DNA from: Salticus scenicus
Taxonomy: Eukaryota > Arthropoda > Arachnida > Araneae > Salticidae
Length of the DNA stretch: 64,000 nt
Assembly (NCBI GenBank): GCA_963930645.1
Contig: OZ005653.1
Span: forward strand, 209,583,496 to 209,647,495
Direction: 5' to 3'
This document shows, one piece after another, positions 11,800-25,087 of the stretch. Positions within the stretch are counted from its first letter, which is position 1. Every line of letters starts with the position of its first letter. The notes below the pieces were generated by a model. It was given only the letters and a program-made list of their open reading frames with translations. It did no database searches and was not told where the DNA came from. The position numbers were made by a program, and so were the translations under genes.

Positions 11800-14453
11800 C
11801 TTTAAATTAAAAAAATATATATTTATTTTATTTATTTATTTATTTATTTATTTTATTTTACTTTTTTTATTTTTTTATAAGAAAGATGATGTAGGGTAAT
11901 AATGAAATCATGAAATTGCTCAAAATAAAAGCTAAACTATAAGGGGTTTTACTCTCATTTTCATTTTTATTTTTATTTAATCAATTCCCAAAGTACAGTG
12001 CTTTTGCTGATTGTAAATAAATATTGATAAAGCCCCCAAACATCTTTCTTAAATTCTGTTCATTCTATCTCTCGTAACGTTTTGAATTTACATGATATTT
12101 GTTTGGAGTTTTCATATAAGTAGCTCAATACCTTTGGCTATTAAATTATGCAAATGACATTTTTTAAAAAGCTTGCGCATGTGTAGTTAAATATTATATA
12201 GTAAAAGTGCTCGTATTTCGTAAGATATTTAACATTTGCTGTATTTAACTGATTGCTGTATGCTGTGTCTAATGCAGAATTCCATATTTCCTAAAAATGG
12301 CTTTGACCTGGGTCTAATACCCTACGTGTTATAATTTAAAAAGTGGAAACTGCTTTTGCAATTTTTTAAAGATACCGTTATTTCTCCGTGAACATATGTG
12401 GTAGCCTCAAAATTTTATACAGATAATGAGAAAAATCTTCATCATCACATACTACAGTGAAAACGCATTACCTTTAACAGGCTGATCCAAAACATTTTAA
12501 TTTTTGTTTAATTTTTTATTGGTTCTCTTTTCCTCTTCAGAGCAAAATTTTTGCTGAAATATATGAGATATAACATATTCTTTACACTACCAAAGTTTCA
12601 AGATGATTCCTGAAGAACTTTACTAGGTATTAGACAAAATGTCTAAATTGCAAAGTGTCCAAATACTTATTGGTAGGTTGTGTATAAAGAATAATAAATG
12701 TTAAAAGTCTAGTTAATCGTTTGTAAAACTGGTAATAGATTTAACCCATGTAATTTAAAAGTGCATATAAATCAATGTAATCACTATAGTAAATACTAAA
12801 TCTGCGTCAGAAATTTAGCTGCACTTTTTAACTCACGCAACAATATAAAAAAGAGCAGTAGTATATGTACTCCTAAGATTAATACTGGGATAGAATTTTA
12901 AAAATGTATAGGTACCATTGTTATTCGCAAATTTCAATATACTTTCGATTATTATTGTTATTATTATTATTATTTTCTTGGTTTTCACGTGGGAGGAAAA
13001 AGTTATTTAAAGAATGAATAAATATTCATATTACTTGCCCAGAGACATTACGAATTATTCATAATTTGCACTTAATAACAACGAGCAAATTTGTTAGTTT
13101 TTAACTAAATAGCAATATTTAATGACAAGATGAAGCTTTGGCGAGAAATATCATTACAGACAAAATTTTATAAGACACATTTTGGTACATTTTGAATGTA
13201 CCAAAATTTTATGACAAATCTATTTCCGTACCTAAAATAAATGTAAGAATTTTAAAATACTATGATTTTTAAATAATTATAAATTTATATGATATTTTCA
13301 AAGTCTATTAGAATGAAAAGAGTTTTTTAATCTTAAAGTATCGTATCACCCATCGTACTTAAGATTACATGCTTGTATTTCATACTGTTTTTTACCTGTT
13401 ATATCTATAGCGTGAAAAAACTTTCATTTTCTCTAAGCATGTTGACAAACTATAACAATGAATATCATCGACCCCGCAATTTATTAACTTATCACCCACA
13501 CCATTGTCATTGAAAATGCTCTTTTGGAACATCACGTAAAATAAATTTAAATAGAAACTGTAATCTCAAAATACAACCATTGTACTTTATAGCGACAAAC
13601 AATGCTAACACATGCTATTTTCTCGCTGTTAATAATCGAATCTGGTCTAAAAACAGCACCAATTGTCGGACCGTGAAGTGATCACAATTTTCGTGACCCG
13701 TTATTCATAGATGCCTGAAACTATGTTTTTTTTTAGTGGTGCAAACAAGTACTTGAACTTTAAAAAGTTATAATTTCACCAAACTGGATATTGCTCAAAT
13801 GCCTTAGATGCTCTTAAAAGGAAATGACATCAAAAGGGTTGGACAATGAAGACAACGCTTTCGTCTGACCTTTTATGGGAGAGATAAACAATGGCGAATG
13901 CACTGATAAATTGGCAGCTCGTGAGCTGTTTTATCTGAAAGATGTTCAAGTGTGGATTACGTGTTAAGAGTCAATTTATAGCGTGCAAAATACAATTCAT
14001 TAAATTGCAGTATGTTACGAAACAATCGTTATAAAAAATATTTATATGTAGATTTCTTTCAGTTTTAATTTCTAATGTGTATATTGCAGTTATGGATAAT
14101 GCTACCGGATTTTACTACCTATTTTATTATTTCTTTCTTCTTTTTATTTTTAATCATCCCTTTAATGGATTTTTCGTTAAAGGAACATAGGTTTGTGTAG
14201 AAAACAGGATAGATTTTTTTATATAAATTATATTACGTGAATAAGTAAGTTTGCTAGAATAAATTATCGTTGTTTTATACAGAGGGCTGTATAATATAAT
14301 CATACAGGAGATAAGCTATAATTGTCCTGAATTGTTAAAAGGGCAATTTTAACGAGATCTTTAAACAAGCCAGTGTTATTAAACATTCCTTATCCAATTA
14401 AAAATATCTACATATACATCAAAAAGAAATTAACAACATATGGTCAATATTAG
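10066..14453. other. AT-rich DNA without a recognisable gene
   Basis: No gene seen. It holds homopolymers (11101-11116), a (TA)n run (11770-11797), TTTA units (11821-11852), an ATT run (12945-12973) and one short perfect hairpin (13180-13206). Slightly less AT-rich islands near 11400-11660 and 13600-13960 show no coding pattern or partner repeat in the window. Confidence 0.65.
13180..13206. repeat. Perfect 12-bp hairpin, 3-nt loop
   Basis: TTTTGGTACATT (13180-13191), loop TTG, AATGTACCAAAA (13195-13206). It is isolated, with no U-run or gene to make it a terminator. Confidence 0.8.
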
Positions 14454-14798
14454 CACGTTGAGCACTACGCGAATTCATGCAAGGAAATCCCCGTCAGGCC
14501 GCGCGCGCTGCTTAGAAGCGCTGGTATTGCGGTATAGCAATGTTTTTTTTTTTTTTTTTTTGTGTGCGTGTGTGTGTGTGTTTGCCGTGTTTCAATAAAA
14601 TCCATTAAATGCTTTAATGATATAATTCTGTAATTAAAAAAAATTAAGTAAAATTTAAATACATTTTCTGTAATTATTTAAAACAATGTAAATTTTTTAG
14701 TTTATATCATAATTCATACTGTCAGCCACCAGTGGTTGGCACGGCCTAAGCAGAAAGTTCAGTGTCAGCCACCGATGGCTGACGTGGCTCTCAACGTG
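14454..14798. mobile_element. piggyBac-type miniature element (345 bp)
   Basis: The left end CACGTTGAGCACTACG and the inverted right end CACGTTGAGAGCCACG form a terminal inverted repeat of about 16 bp. The flanks are TTAG (14450-14453) and TTAA (14799-14802), consistent with a TTAA target duplication with one later change. The right subterminal region carries TCAGCCACCGATGGCTGA and CCACCAGTGGTTGG, short palindromes typical of piggyBac-like subterminal repeats. The inside has a poly-T plus (TG)n stretch (14541-14582). No transposase is present. Confidence 0.75.
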
Positions 14799-15337
14799 TT
14801 AATAGAATATATATAAATTAATAGAATCCTTCAACCTGACTGGAGGCAAAAGAACGTACAGTCGAGAAAATAGCAGAAAAGATATGCAATATTCATGGGA
14901 GATTGAACTCATTTTGCACAAAATTTAGCCTGCTTAGACACTAGTAAGCAGTTGTTTCCAGTTATATTTTAGCACAAATAAGAATCTCTGGATTATAACA
15001 TTGATATTTTTCCCAAGTAGTAACGAAACGTTCTTTGAAAATATACTGACGGTTAAAATCGTTCAGTCACCGTTGTTCATGTCAAAACTACATTCTATTT
15101 GACGTACAAAAATAGTATTATTTAGAATATTTTGAAAACTTTTATTTTATACAATCCATAAAATGTAGAATTCTAATTCAATGAAAATCTTTCAAGGTAT
15201 CATCATCATAACAAGTTCTGTCTCAGTGAGATTATAACGAATTTTACCAAAATGCCCAATTTTCTGTTCTACAAAAACATTCTACAGAAACGACAGTAGA
15301 AGTTACAATTCTAATGATTTTTTTTTTTTTTTTAATA

Positions 15338-15796
15338 AGGTAAGTGCACCAGTGATTGACACTTTTAGAGCAATCTCTGATGTTTTTAATGTTCTAGTCA
15401 TCAGAAAATATTTTTAGAAATCTTAAGTTAGTGCATATGGTATGAAAAACATTCAGAACCACATATATGTTAAAATATATACATTTGATAACAATTATTT
15501 TTTTTATGAATTTTTATTTGACTGTATGTTACTGTATGTTACTTCATTTAATACAATGTTCCAGTAATTGACACTGCCAGTTTTTCATTTTATTAGTAAT
15601 TGGCATCCTATGTTCCAGTGTTTGACACTGCTAGTTATCCATTTTACCAGTTATTAGCACCCTATGCTCAGTGTTTGTCATAAAATGTTAAAATTCTTAT
15701 ATGTAAAATATATGATTTTATTATTTTTCTTATTTATTATTTATTTCGGGATAGATGTCAATTACTGGAGCATGCCAATCACTGGAGCACCTACCC
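15338..15796. mobile_element. TA-flanked miniature element with AGGT...CCAGTGATTG ends (459 bp)
   Basis: The left end reads AGGTAAGTGCACCAGTGATT and the inverted right end GGGTAGGTGCTCCAGTGATT: about 24 bp of terminal inverted repeat with few mismatches. TA lies on both sides (15336-15337 and 15797-15798), as for Tc1/mariner-type insertion. The interior repeats the motif CCAGT-(A/G)-(A/T)TTGACA several times in both orientations, including CAGTGTTTGACACTG, a 15-base near-palindrome, and about three roughly 56-bp degenerate tandem units at 15557-15680. No transposase is seen. Confidence 0.72.
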
Positions 15797-16479
15797 TACT
15801 ATGCAATTGAACGACGTCTTCATAATGGATAAATAGGCATTTGTGCTGTGATACATACAATTTGAATGTTATTAGAACAATTACGTTATTAAGTACAATA
15901 ACAAAACTTCATTTAATACAATTTTTAACGTTTGAAAAACGTTCTAATACTATATAAGTTATAGCTTTTAAATCTTTACGGTGTAATTAGTATAACTGGT
16001 TATTTTACATGGCTACGATATATTATGGGTTATAAAGGAATATTTTTCATTGTAAATCTTTAGTGTTATGGATATTTCTTTTTTAGTACATAATGGTGCA
16101 TATGCAAAGTTTAGATGATGTACTAGAATACAGAAAATCAACTTTTTTATGCATCTTCTTTAAAAATAAAACAATAAATATAATATACTTTTGTGAGATT
16201 CTTTATTGTATAATTAAAAAATAACTATATTATTCTAGCCTTTTTTAGACAATATACAGTGCTGCACAAAACAATTTTATTTCGTGGTTTTTCTTTAAAC
16301 AAAGGAAAATGGATAAAAATGATTTTTGAGAGTTTTCTTCCTTTTTAATTAAAAATAAAATACATTTTAAGATGTCAATACATTTTAATGCATCATGGAG
16401 GCAAAATATATAGAAGATTAAACGATGTCATATGTAGAAAATTTTCTTGATTTATACGGACCGCACAAATATCTTTTTC

Positions 16480-16481
<2 letters not shown>

Positions 16482-16535
<54 letters not shown>

Positions 16536-16547
16536 TTTTTTTTTTTC
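16482..16547. repeat. (TC)n microsatellite followed by poly-T
   Basis: About 23 TC units followed by about 20 T. This kind of mixed tract is prone to assembly and polymerase slippage error. Confidence 0.9.
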
Positions 16548-17469
16548 TTTTTTTAATCGAATGATTGAGAAATATTCATATGAAGAAATTTTTAGCATTA
16601 TTTCTTTCACAGTTATTGTAATTCATATCTAAAGTTTTTTTCTTTCTTTCTTTTTTTTAACGTAGTCATTAAGAAATAGATAATAATTGTTAAAATGTAC
16701 TTCTATGTCCATCAAACAATTACCATCCTTTATAAAAATGAATGAAGAGAAAATATCTAAAATAGAATTAGGCTTTTATAAATTAAATCCTAATTAATAA
16801 CTCCATTCTCGTTCAAAGAATTGTGTTTACCTAATCAGTAAAGATTTTGTGATTCAACAAACATCGAGAACAAAAGAAATTCTTAATTAAATATCCAAAT
16901 CACGACAGAAAAAAAGGATCACGAAAAAAAAAAAAAAAAAAAAAAATTATATCCTGTGTAAGGAATAACAATTCCAGAAGTGATTTATGGTACGTAACGA
17001 AGAACCATTTTGACCTTTTAAACTGCATTGTGACACTCACTCGACCTCGGAACTTATAAAATAAAAAAGTAAGTAAAAAACCATATATTTCCCAGTCAAA
17101 CTGGATTATAGCTAGACAAATTATCGGAAAAAAAAAAACTTTTATGGAATCTGGTGCAAATATTTTTCATACTTTAGTTTCAGTTGGTTGCATGTTTAAT
17201 TGCTTATGAGTGTTTATGCATGCAAACAATTTATTCTCATTTCTTCGTTTTATATTAAGAGTAAAATACCACAATAAAATGAAGTGATCAAAATAGACAA
17301 AATATATATATAAAAATATAAGGAACTTTTAAAACAAGTATTTATATATACGAAATTAAAATAAAAATTTTGAAGATTAATTTTGAGATTTCTCTGTTTT
17401 ACGTTATATTATAATAATCTTTAATTTTATATCATTTTATATCGTACACATATTCGCTTTTAAAAAATT

Positions 17470-17513
<44 letters not shown>

Positions 17514-17611
17514 TTTAAAACGATGTGTATAATCAGAAAAATTTTAACATGAAAGAGGAATAGATAATATGTAAACGAAAAATGTGTTTGTGTATATCAA
17601 GAATATCAATA

Positions 17612-17648
<37 letters not shown>

Positions 17649-20524
17649 AAATAATGATAAAATTTTGAGATATCCGCGGATGTAAATAGGCAAATGGTAT
17701 ATCTCTACGTATAAAACAAGTGTCTGTAATCATTTTGTGTATAATCTGTATTACGCAGACTTACAAAATTAGGCATGATGTTAATAATTTGTTTAATAGT
17801 ATAATTAATTAATATTATTATTTAATTAATATAAACAACAATTTAAATTTTTCAATCATTTTTATTTTGACTACTTCCATACCTTAAGAAATTTCATAAT
17901 TAGTAAATATTACATTCTTCAAACTAACAAAATTTATCTTCAAATCTACAAACAGTTGACGCCCCACAGATTGGTTATAGTTCAAGTATGTAAACTGATA
18001 TTTGTCTATATTATTTGAGCGTAGTTTTAAATATGATCATCTTCACAGAACTGCCAGACTTTCGATTTTATAATACCACTATTTCCTTAAAGTTATCTTT
18101 GTATCATTTAATCACAGAATTCTCGTTAATAATAACGTGGATATTTCTGTTAAAAATTATTAGTCCTGAAAAATTCTGAGAGATGTCAACTCTGTCTTCA
18201 TTATTTTCAATGCATTGAGAACATAGTCATTTTCTAAAAAACTATGATAAAAGTAATGTTTTCCTACTTTAATTTTTACAAAAAAATTGTTTAATAAATA
18301 ATACTGTAAATTTCCATGGTTTAAAAATTAATTTCATTAACAAAATTTTTACTGTTATTTTACTGAAATTTTGTAAACAAATTTTCACATGATAGATTTA
18401 TAAGTGTAAACATGTAATTTTTCCTTATGTTACTTTCAGAATTTTTACATTCATATTTATAAACTTATTAAACAATTCATTTAATCTATAATATATATAT
18501 CTTTACATCAAAAAGAAAGAAATCAATTTCATCTTTTTAAATTTCATTGCGATATACATTTGACCTCAGAAGTCACATAAAAGAATAAATATAAAAGCAA
18601 TCATATCTATTTCAAATAAACTGAACAGTAGTTGGACGGGCTGTCTGGAAAACCGTTTATCGTATCTAACGAAAATATCTTTTATTCGTTAGTTTCAGGT
18701 GACTGATTCTTCAACTGGCTCGCGAACACTATGTACACAAGCAATTTGTTCTCAGTTTATTCATCTCTGATAAAGCATGAAGTATATTAGAAAAAGATAA
18801 TTAATATGAATGGTCGACCTTAAAAAAATAAATAAATAAAATAAATAAATAAAGATTAATAACACAAAATTTATCATTTCGAAACACATTCCTTAATAAC
18901 CCAAGTTTTCAAGACAAATTCAAATTATGTACATTTATTAATTTCGTTTACAATGTTATATGCAAATGTGGAATTGTTTTTTAAATTAATGATTTTACAT
19001 TGTGTTTTGTTTTTATTACATAAATTTTTGTAGTTAATTATTTTCCATTGTGTTTCGATTTTGTATTTTATTTTCGAGAGCTAAAAAATTTTATAAGTTC
19101 TTTCAAAAGTGTAGCTGAATCTTTAGAGTATAGTTTTATGGAAATGTGCCACATATTTAAGCTTTTCCTGTGTTTTTATTCTTTGTGTTTTTATATGTTG
19201 ATTTATTTTTCTTACCAATTGTTATTTCAGTTCAAATATTTCTATCTAAAAATTATACTAAATATTACATACTATATTTTAAAAAATATTATTTTAGTTT
19301 TGATGACATCCTTCACTTTGTAAATATAAAAACTTTTGTGTTTGTGAGTTAAACAAAATTATCTGTACTAAAGAGTTTTGTTTTATTGTATTTATTGAAA
19401 TTTTGTTTGATCTGATAAAGAGTTTAATAAAGCTTATTAAAATACTAATTGACTTCCCACTGAAATAGATTTGGAAACAATTTAATTTTTTAGTTCGAAA
19501 AAAATTAAAATGTAAATAAAAAACCTAAACGAATCCAAACAAATTTTTTAAATATTGTTTAAATTATAAAAAACCGTATACTTGTAAGAAAAAGTTTTTA
19601 ATGTTGAAAATTTTTTGACATGTATAATTTTGCACACGTATATAAAAAAGAATTTGAAAGAAGTATTTAAAGCGATTTTCTCTGGATTTTGTTTAATTCA
19701 CGTCTAAATAATATATTATATACTTCAAAATTTAAATTTCATTTTATTAAAGAGAATTTCTGTAGAAAAACTATTATAAAATGTAGAGATTTTATTAATG
19801 TTGTCTTAAAGTTTGGACTATATTGTCGGTATTTTCAGTTTTTGCTTAGCGAACTTACACATTTTTCATGTATAAGGAAAAAACTTCTCTCTCAAAAAAA
19901 AAAAAAAAAAAAAAGTGTCCTTGATGTTTAAGTTTCTTAAAAAACGTCCGTAACAAATTTTTCTTTAAATTTGTCTCTAATTTTAATATTTCGATGATTA
20001 TATTTTGAAATCACAGATATAAAAACAATATTCTTTATGATGTTCAGAGATAATTTTGTTTTTTATCTCTCATTAGTTTATATTCATAATTCCGTTGAAA
20101 CCTCAAACACAGTATGCTTTTGAGGTAACAAAAGAAATTGGATTATTTTTCTCTTACTTTAATTTTTACTCTTTTTTTACTTATAATCTTTCTAGTTCGA
20201 AAAAAATTAAAAATGAAATTTTATTTGAAAATATGAAAGAGATTAGTGTTATTTATTTCTAAATTTACCATTAAAAAAATTATGATATAACTTATATATT
20301 GTAGATAAATTATTGATAAAGTTTAAAAAGAGAAAAAAAAATTAATAAGCATATTAAATTGTGTTTTTAGTTTCTTAGCTATATATACCTTTATATATAT
20401 ATGAATTTAAAAAATAATAATAAAGAACGCAAATTTATTGCAATTTTTTTTTTCAACCATATGAAAGTTTATTAAATTTAAAAATTTCTCTAATTATTCT
20501 TATTGAATTATCTCAATAATTTAG

Positions 20525-20576
20525 ATATCATGATTATATATTTATTAAAAATATCATGATTATATATTTATTAAAA
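20525..20576. repeat. 26-bp exact tandem duplication
   Basis: Two identical consecutive 26-bp units, each beginning ATATCATGATTATATA. Confidence 0.85.
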
Positions 20577-21402
20577 ATATATAATTAGGCCTACATACCA
20601 ATTATATAAATTTTTAAAAAGATAAATTTTAAATTTATTTCCAATCAACGACATCTGAAAATTTTCAGTTAAAATAATGGAAATTACCTTTAAAACATTT
20701 AAACTTTTTTCCCGAATTTTCATGAAATATACTTTCAGAGACAATGAAAACTGATAGGGACCAAATTTTTCGGAGACGTTTAGCTTTTGGATAAACTTTC
20801 TAAGACAAACTTTTTTAATTTAGGTAAATTTTAAATATTACGTACAGACAATTTTTTCAGTATTTTCGTTTGTTGATAAGATTTTATCTTAACATTAGTT
20901 TTTTCACTTACACTTACACTGGTTATTTCACAAGCTTCATTTTAATGATATTAATTAACACCAATTAAAGTTATTATGTTGGGGCCCTTACAAAAATTTC
21001 TTAAATATCACTCTATATATCAGTACCGCCTACTGTTTAACGTGCACAAAAATTTAATCATAACTTCTCACAATAAATATATGCGGTTTGATGAAATTTT
21101 GACAAATAGATACTGATATGTAGCTATGGAAAATCACAAAAAGTAATAGCAGCGACGCCTGTCGGCCAATATACACCCAAATAAAGTCATCATTTTTTTT
21201 TATTATTTATTGGTTATCTCACATATCAAGTCTGGAGTATTTTTACACTACAAAGAAGCTGAGACATTTAGTTTTTCTGTACAAAAGAAAAATTGAAGCA
21301 TAACAGCGCCAACTGACGGCTGATATGCATCAAAACTAAATTAGCATAGTTTTTCTTATAATGACTCTTTTACACATCATGTTTTATGCAATTATACACA
21401 AC

Positions 21403-21434
21403 ACGGGAAAGATATACAATTATATCTTTCCCGT
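21403..21434. repeat. Perfect 14-bp hairpin, 4-nt loop
   Basis: ACGGGAAAGATATA, loop CAAT, TATATCTTTCCCGT. It lies inside a region that looks like an old interspersed repeat. About 35 bp downstream is a 12-bp direct repeat (CCTGTTGCGCGA followed by CCTGTTGCGCG). Confidence 0.85.
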
Positions 21435-21911
21435 AAATAAGAGAAATCACAACATATCAACGGAACCTGTTGCGCGACCTGTTGCGCGTCAAAAAAGGGT
21501 AGATGTCAATTTATGCTGAGTTCTGACTAAATATAATTTTTTATGAAATTCTGTGTATTAGTTGTTGATCTAGAACTTCCACAAAATTTTGTCTCGCACG
21601 CATAGGCCGGCAGGCATTTTCTATGAATGGTCCAGCCGTGTAAATCAAAAACGTTTAAAAACGTGTCTCAAAACGTATAAATTCCTCTAAAACCGGAAGT
21701 CGAATATTTTTACGAACCTATTATTAAAATAGAAGAAAGTAAAGAAGAATTATTGTTATCGTAAATTTTTGAAGCAGACATACACAATGTAACAAGTAGT
21801 AATATGGAAATATTTTTAAAACTATTTAACATATAAATAAAGAATAATTTCTCTTTGTTTTTCATCATATAAGCAGAAAGTGACATTTCTAAACATGCCA
21901 TAGTTCTAGAG

Positions 21912-21949
<38 letters not shown>

Positions 21950-22531
21950 ACGAGTTTTATTCCTGAATTTTCCTTTACAACATGTAATTTATTTTAAGAT
22001 GAAAAACAATATTTAGGCAATAACCCAGTTTTTTTCACTTTTGAAAGAGTGTTTTGTGTAGCTAGTGGACGAAAAACTTCCTTTTATAACACAGATTGGT
22101 CTCTAAGGCATTATTTGACTGAATCGATTATTGATCTTAAATAACAATTAAATATATATATATATATATATATATAAATCTTAGGTCAGCGAAATTTGAG
22201 ATCACTGATGTGTATCATGGGGTCATTTGACGGTAAATGAAATCTTGTTTTCTTCGATGAACAAACATTTTCAAAGACATGTTCATAACTAATGTTTATT
22301 TTTATTACATATCAACGGTTGCTTGCTTCAGATTATTAGCGTTATATTTAACGACTGTGTAAATTTGTATAGTAACGTTAGCAAATTATTTTTTTATAAC
22401 TTTAATTTATTTTGAAATATGTATATGCATAATCATTTAAGCTCACTACATATTTTTGTTTATTTATTTATTTTATTTTAATTTGTTTTTATGCATCAGT
22501 AATGACTTGTGAATTTAGAAAATTCTTTTTG
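21435..22531. other. AT-rich spacer with two (TA)n runs
   Basis: No gene seen. (TA)n runs at 21916-21945 and 22152-22176; the rest is unremarkable. Confidence 0.7.
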
Positions 22532-23754
22532 CTTTCTCTTACCAATATATATGGTAGAGAAAGTACTGTTTTAGGGTCAAATTTTCGAAATTGAGTTTTT
22601 GTTATATTTACACGTTTTGAGGTCAGTTGAATCCGAAAAACATTTTTAGCGGTTGGTCTCTCTGTGTGTGTCAGTTATCAGCATATCTTAAGAACAAATT
22701 ATAGTAGAAAGTCCAAACTTGGTATTCTAAATGTGTATCATATAGGGATGATACTCTACACTATAAACTTTTCGCTAAAATTAAGTAAATGATCCGTGTA
22801 CAGGGACATCCAAGAGAATCCGAATACATTATGTCTATGGGGAAATTTATGGTAAGTACAGTATCTATAGACATCTATAGGTTGACTTAAACGGAACGGA
22901 ATTAACAAAATATAATAAATGCATAAAATCATGTTTTGTATAGATTGTGGTATGGAAATCATTTATCATTCGTTTGCAAGGCTACCCAAAGTATTTCGCT
23001 GTATTAAGAGCTGTATTGGAAATTGCTAGAATTGTAATTCCTTTTGTGTTAAATGTTTTTCAAGTAAGACTAAATTTAAGTACATAATATTGTTTATAGT
23101 ATATATTGATTTTAGACAATATACAGGACTACCCAAAATTAAGCTAAATGTTCTTTTCTATTGAATATAATTGATAGAAGTGCTTTGTTACATTTTACTA
23201 TGTCGACGAACACTGCTCAGGAAGGAAAATTAATTTTTCATACTCGTATTGTAAACAATTTATATTTTGAATTTCTATTTTACAATCTCATTTTTGCATA
23301 ATATCACGTTTTCAGGTTCCCCTATTATGCAATTCCAATTTTTAGCGGTTGATGTGTATGTATATTTGTTATCAACGTAACTTAAAAACAAATAACTGCA
23401 GGAAAATCAAATTTGGTATTTTAAAATTCGTGTTAGGTTGTAACTCAAAAATTTGATCAAGTTTCTTAAGTTTGAAGGCAAATTAATAACAGCCTCGATT
23501 TTTTTAAAATAATTGTACTCACGACAATTCAACGGATGGTTGAGGAGGGCGGTAACCCCCCCCCCCCCCCCCCCCGAAACTGAAACAGAGTTATATATCA
23601 AATAAAACTGTTTCTAAACCTATTGTACATTATTTTTAAAATACGTTGAACTTTATTATCTTACTTTATTTATCTTAATATTTAATATGCAATCTATCTT
23701 TATAGTATTAAAATGCATGGAAAGAGAAAGTCGTGTGAGTGACACACCAGATTA
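22532..23754 (+). mobile_element. Family X interspersed element, copy 1
   Basis: It begins with the hairpin-forming 5' end CTTTCTCTTACC ... GGTAGAGAAAG, continues AGTA-C/T-TGTTTT and CACGTTTTGAGGTC, and ends GAGAAAGTCGTGTGAGTGAC followed by ACACCAGATTA. The same ends and internal blocks appear at 25088-25922 and, inverted, at 31881-32915. An internal block (TACCCAAAATTAAGCTAAA, CTTTTCTATTGAAT) is shared by copies 1 and 2. No transposase or RT frame is visible. A 17-19-bp C tract (about 23557-23575) interrupts this copy. I call it family X; its superfamily is unresolved. Confidence 0.7.
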
Positions 23755-24269
23755 TTTTAATTTGTTTATATTGGTCTAGAAATTACAGGTACGATTAATG
23801 GCCTAACTATTGCACGGCTGAGTTGTTAATGTGCTTGAAAAAAATATTTCAGAGAGCACACAGATTAAACATATATGTTGCAAAAGGTATGATAACCTGA
23901 AATTAGAAACTGAAATGTGTGTATTGATTTACATTAAAGGTGGCCAACCTGAAGCCATCGGCTTCATGAGGCCTGCCGTGTACTATTTTATGGAACGCGA
24001 TAGAATTCATGAAACTGATAATATGATATCTTTTACTAACATATTAAAAATTAATAAAATCGTTCTGACTCTTCAGGGTGAAAATACCGGGTATAGTAGC
24101 TAGATAAACAAATGTCGCGCTAGTTATTATCTGATAAAATATTATCAGATCGATTATTTATTCCTAATATGATAATTATTAATGTTTGACTGTTTCATTA
24201 TTAATTTATGAATAAAAAATAAATTTAACATTAACGAATTCTTTTTCAAATTTTCACCACCACCCCACC

Positions 24270-24306
<37 letters not shown>

Positions 24307-24547
24307 TACATATATGCGGCCAGCTAAGAGTTTTGAGTTGGGGTGGGCTGATTTAGAAATAAACTCCCAAAACATGATAAAGTATTCATCAGAGGGATTC
24401 TCTGTCGCCGAAAAAATCAGAAGGCACCTAATTTCTGGAGTAATGGAATATAATTTTAATAACTCATTGCAAATCTCCAACTAAATACGAATAATATAAA
24501 AGGAAAAGCAAAAAACAAAAATCTGGTACATTAATTTTATTTATTAC

Positions 24548-24578
<31 letters not shown>

Positions 24579-25087
24579 AAGAGGAGAGAAATGCCAAAGT
24601 ATAAATTTATTAATTTTTGTTTTATTGGAGAGTAAACTAATAATTCATATATTATTTGTAGATACAATATTAAAAAAAAAGGAGTTTTATATAAATATTT
24701 TGTTACATAAAAACACTGCTAAAAAATAAATTATTTAAAATTTTATATAATAAAACATAACACGGAATTTAGTAGAAATAACAGAACAAATTACAACAAA
24801 TACATATATATATACAGATATAGGGCTGCCATCTATGTTTACAGGGATCGGAGTGGTCACTTTTTTCTAACATAAAAATTTAGTAATCATTTGCAATATT
24901 TTTACGGAGTGAATACTATGCAGATTGCTTTATGGTATGAAACAAGTGGCTGCAACGACCTCTGTGTACTTAAAAATAAATAAAAAGTTCATATATCTAT
25001 ACCTATATAAAGTGATTAATAAGAAATAAGGACAAAATATAGTAATTAAAGATAATGTTTTCAGAAATCAAGTAATCTTAATTTTTT
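23755..25087. other. Spacer with (TA)n, (ATT)n and one odd open frame
   Basis: (TA)n at 24272-24301 and (ATT)n at 24544-24577. A near-palindrome GAAGCCATCGGCTTC sits at about 23950 inside GTGGCCAACCTGAAGCC, which is reminiscent of a terminal piece of an interspersed repeat but has no partner here. A minus-strand frame of about 60 codons at 24300-24480 (with ENPSDEYFIMFWEFISKS) is richer than its surroundings, yet runs into the (TA)n tract. I do not recognise it. A short hairpin (ATCTGATAA against TTATCAGAT) lies near 24129-24151. Confidence 0.5.

Larger units (their letters stand above)
15797..21402. other. Extremely AT-rich DNA, no recognisable gene
   Basis: No gene seen over about 5.6 kb. 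It holds (TC)n followed by poly-T (16482-16547), poly-A (16924-16946), (TA)n (17475-17511), poly-A (17615-17643), poly-A (19896-19914), and a 26-bp exact tandem pair at 20525-20576. From about 20980 the composition becomes slightly richer and resembles an interspersed repeat (phrases with ATAACTTCTCA and 'GCGCCAACTGACGG'). Open frames at 19048-19352 and 19689-19931 are AT-composition artefacts made of Phe, Tyr, Leu, Ile and Lys. Confidence 0.65.

Noticed and set aside
24154..24480. Minus-strand frame with ENPSDEYFIMFWEFISKS
   Set aside because: The peptide looks more natural than most, but the frame runs into (TA)n, has no recognisable family and no second exon or partner. I leave it as an oddity and not a gene.
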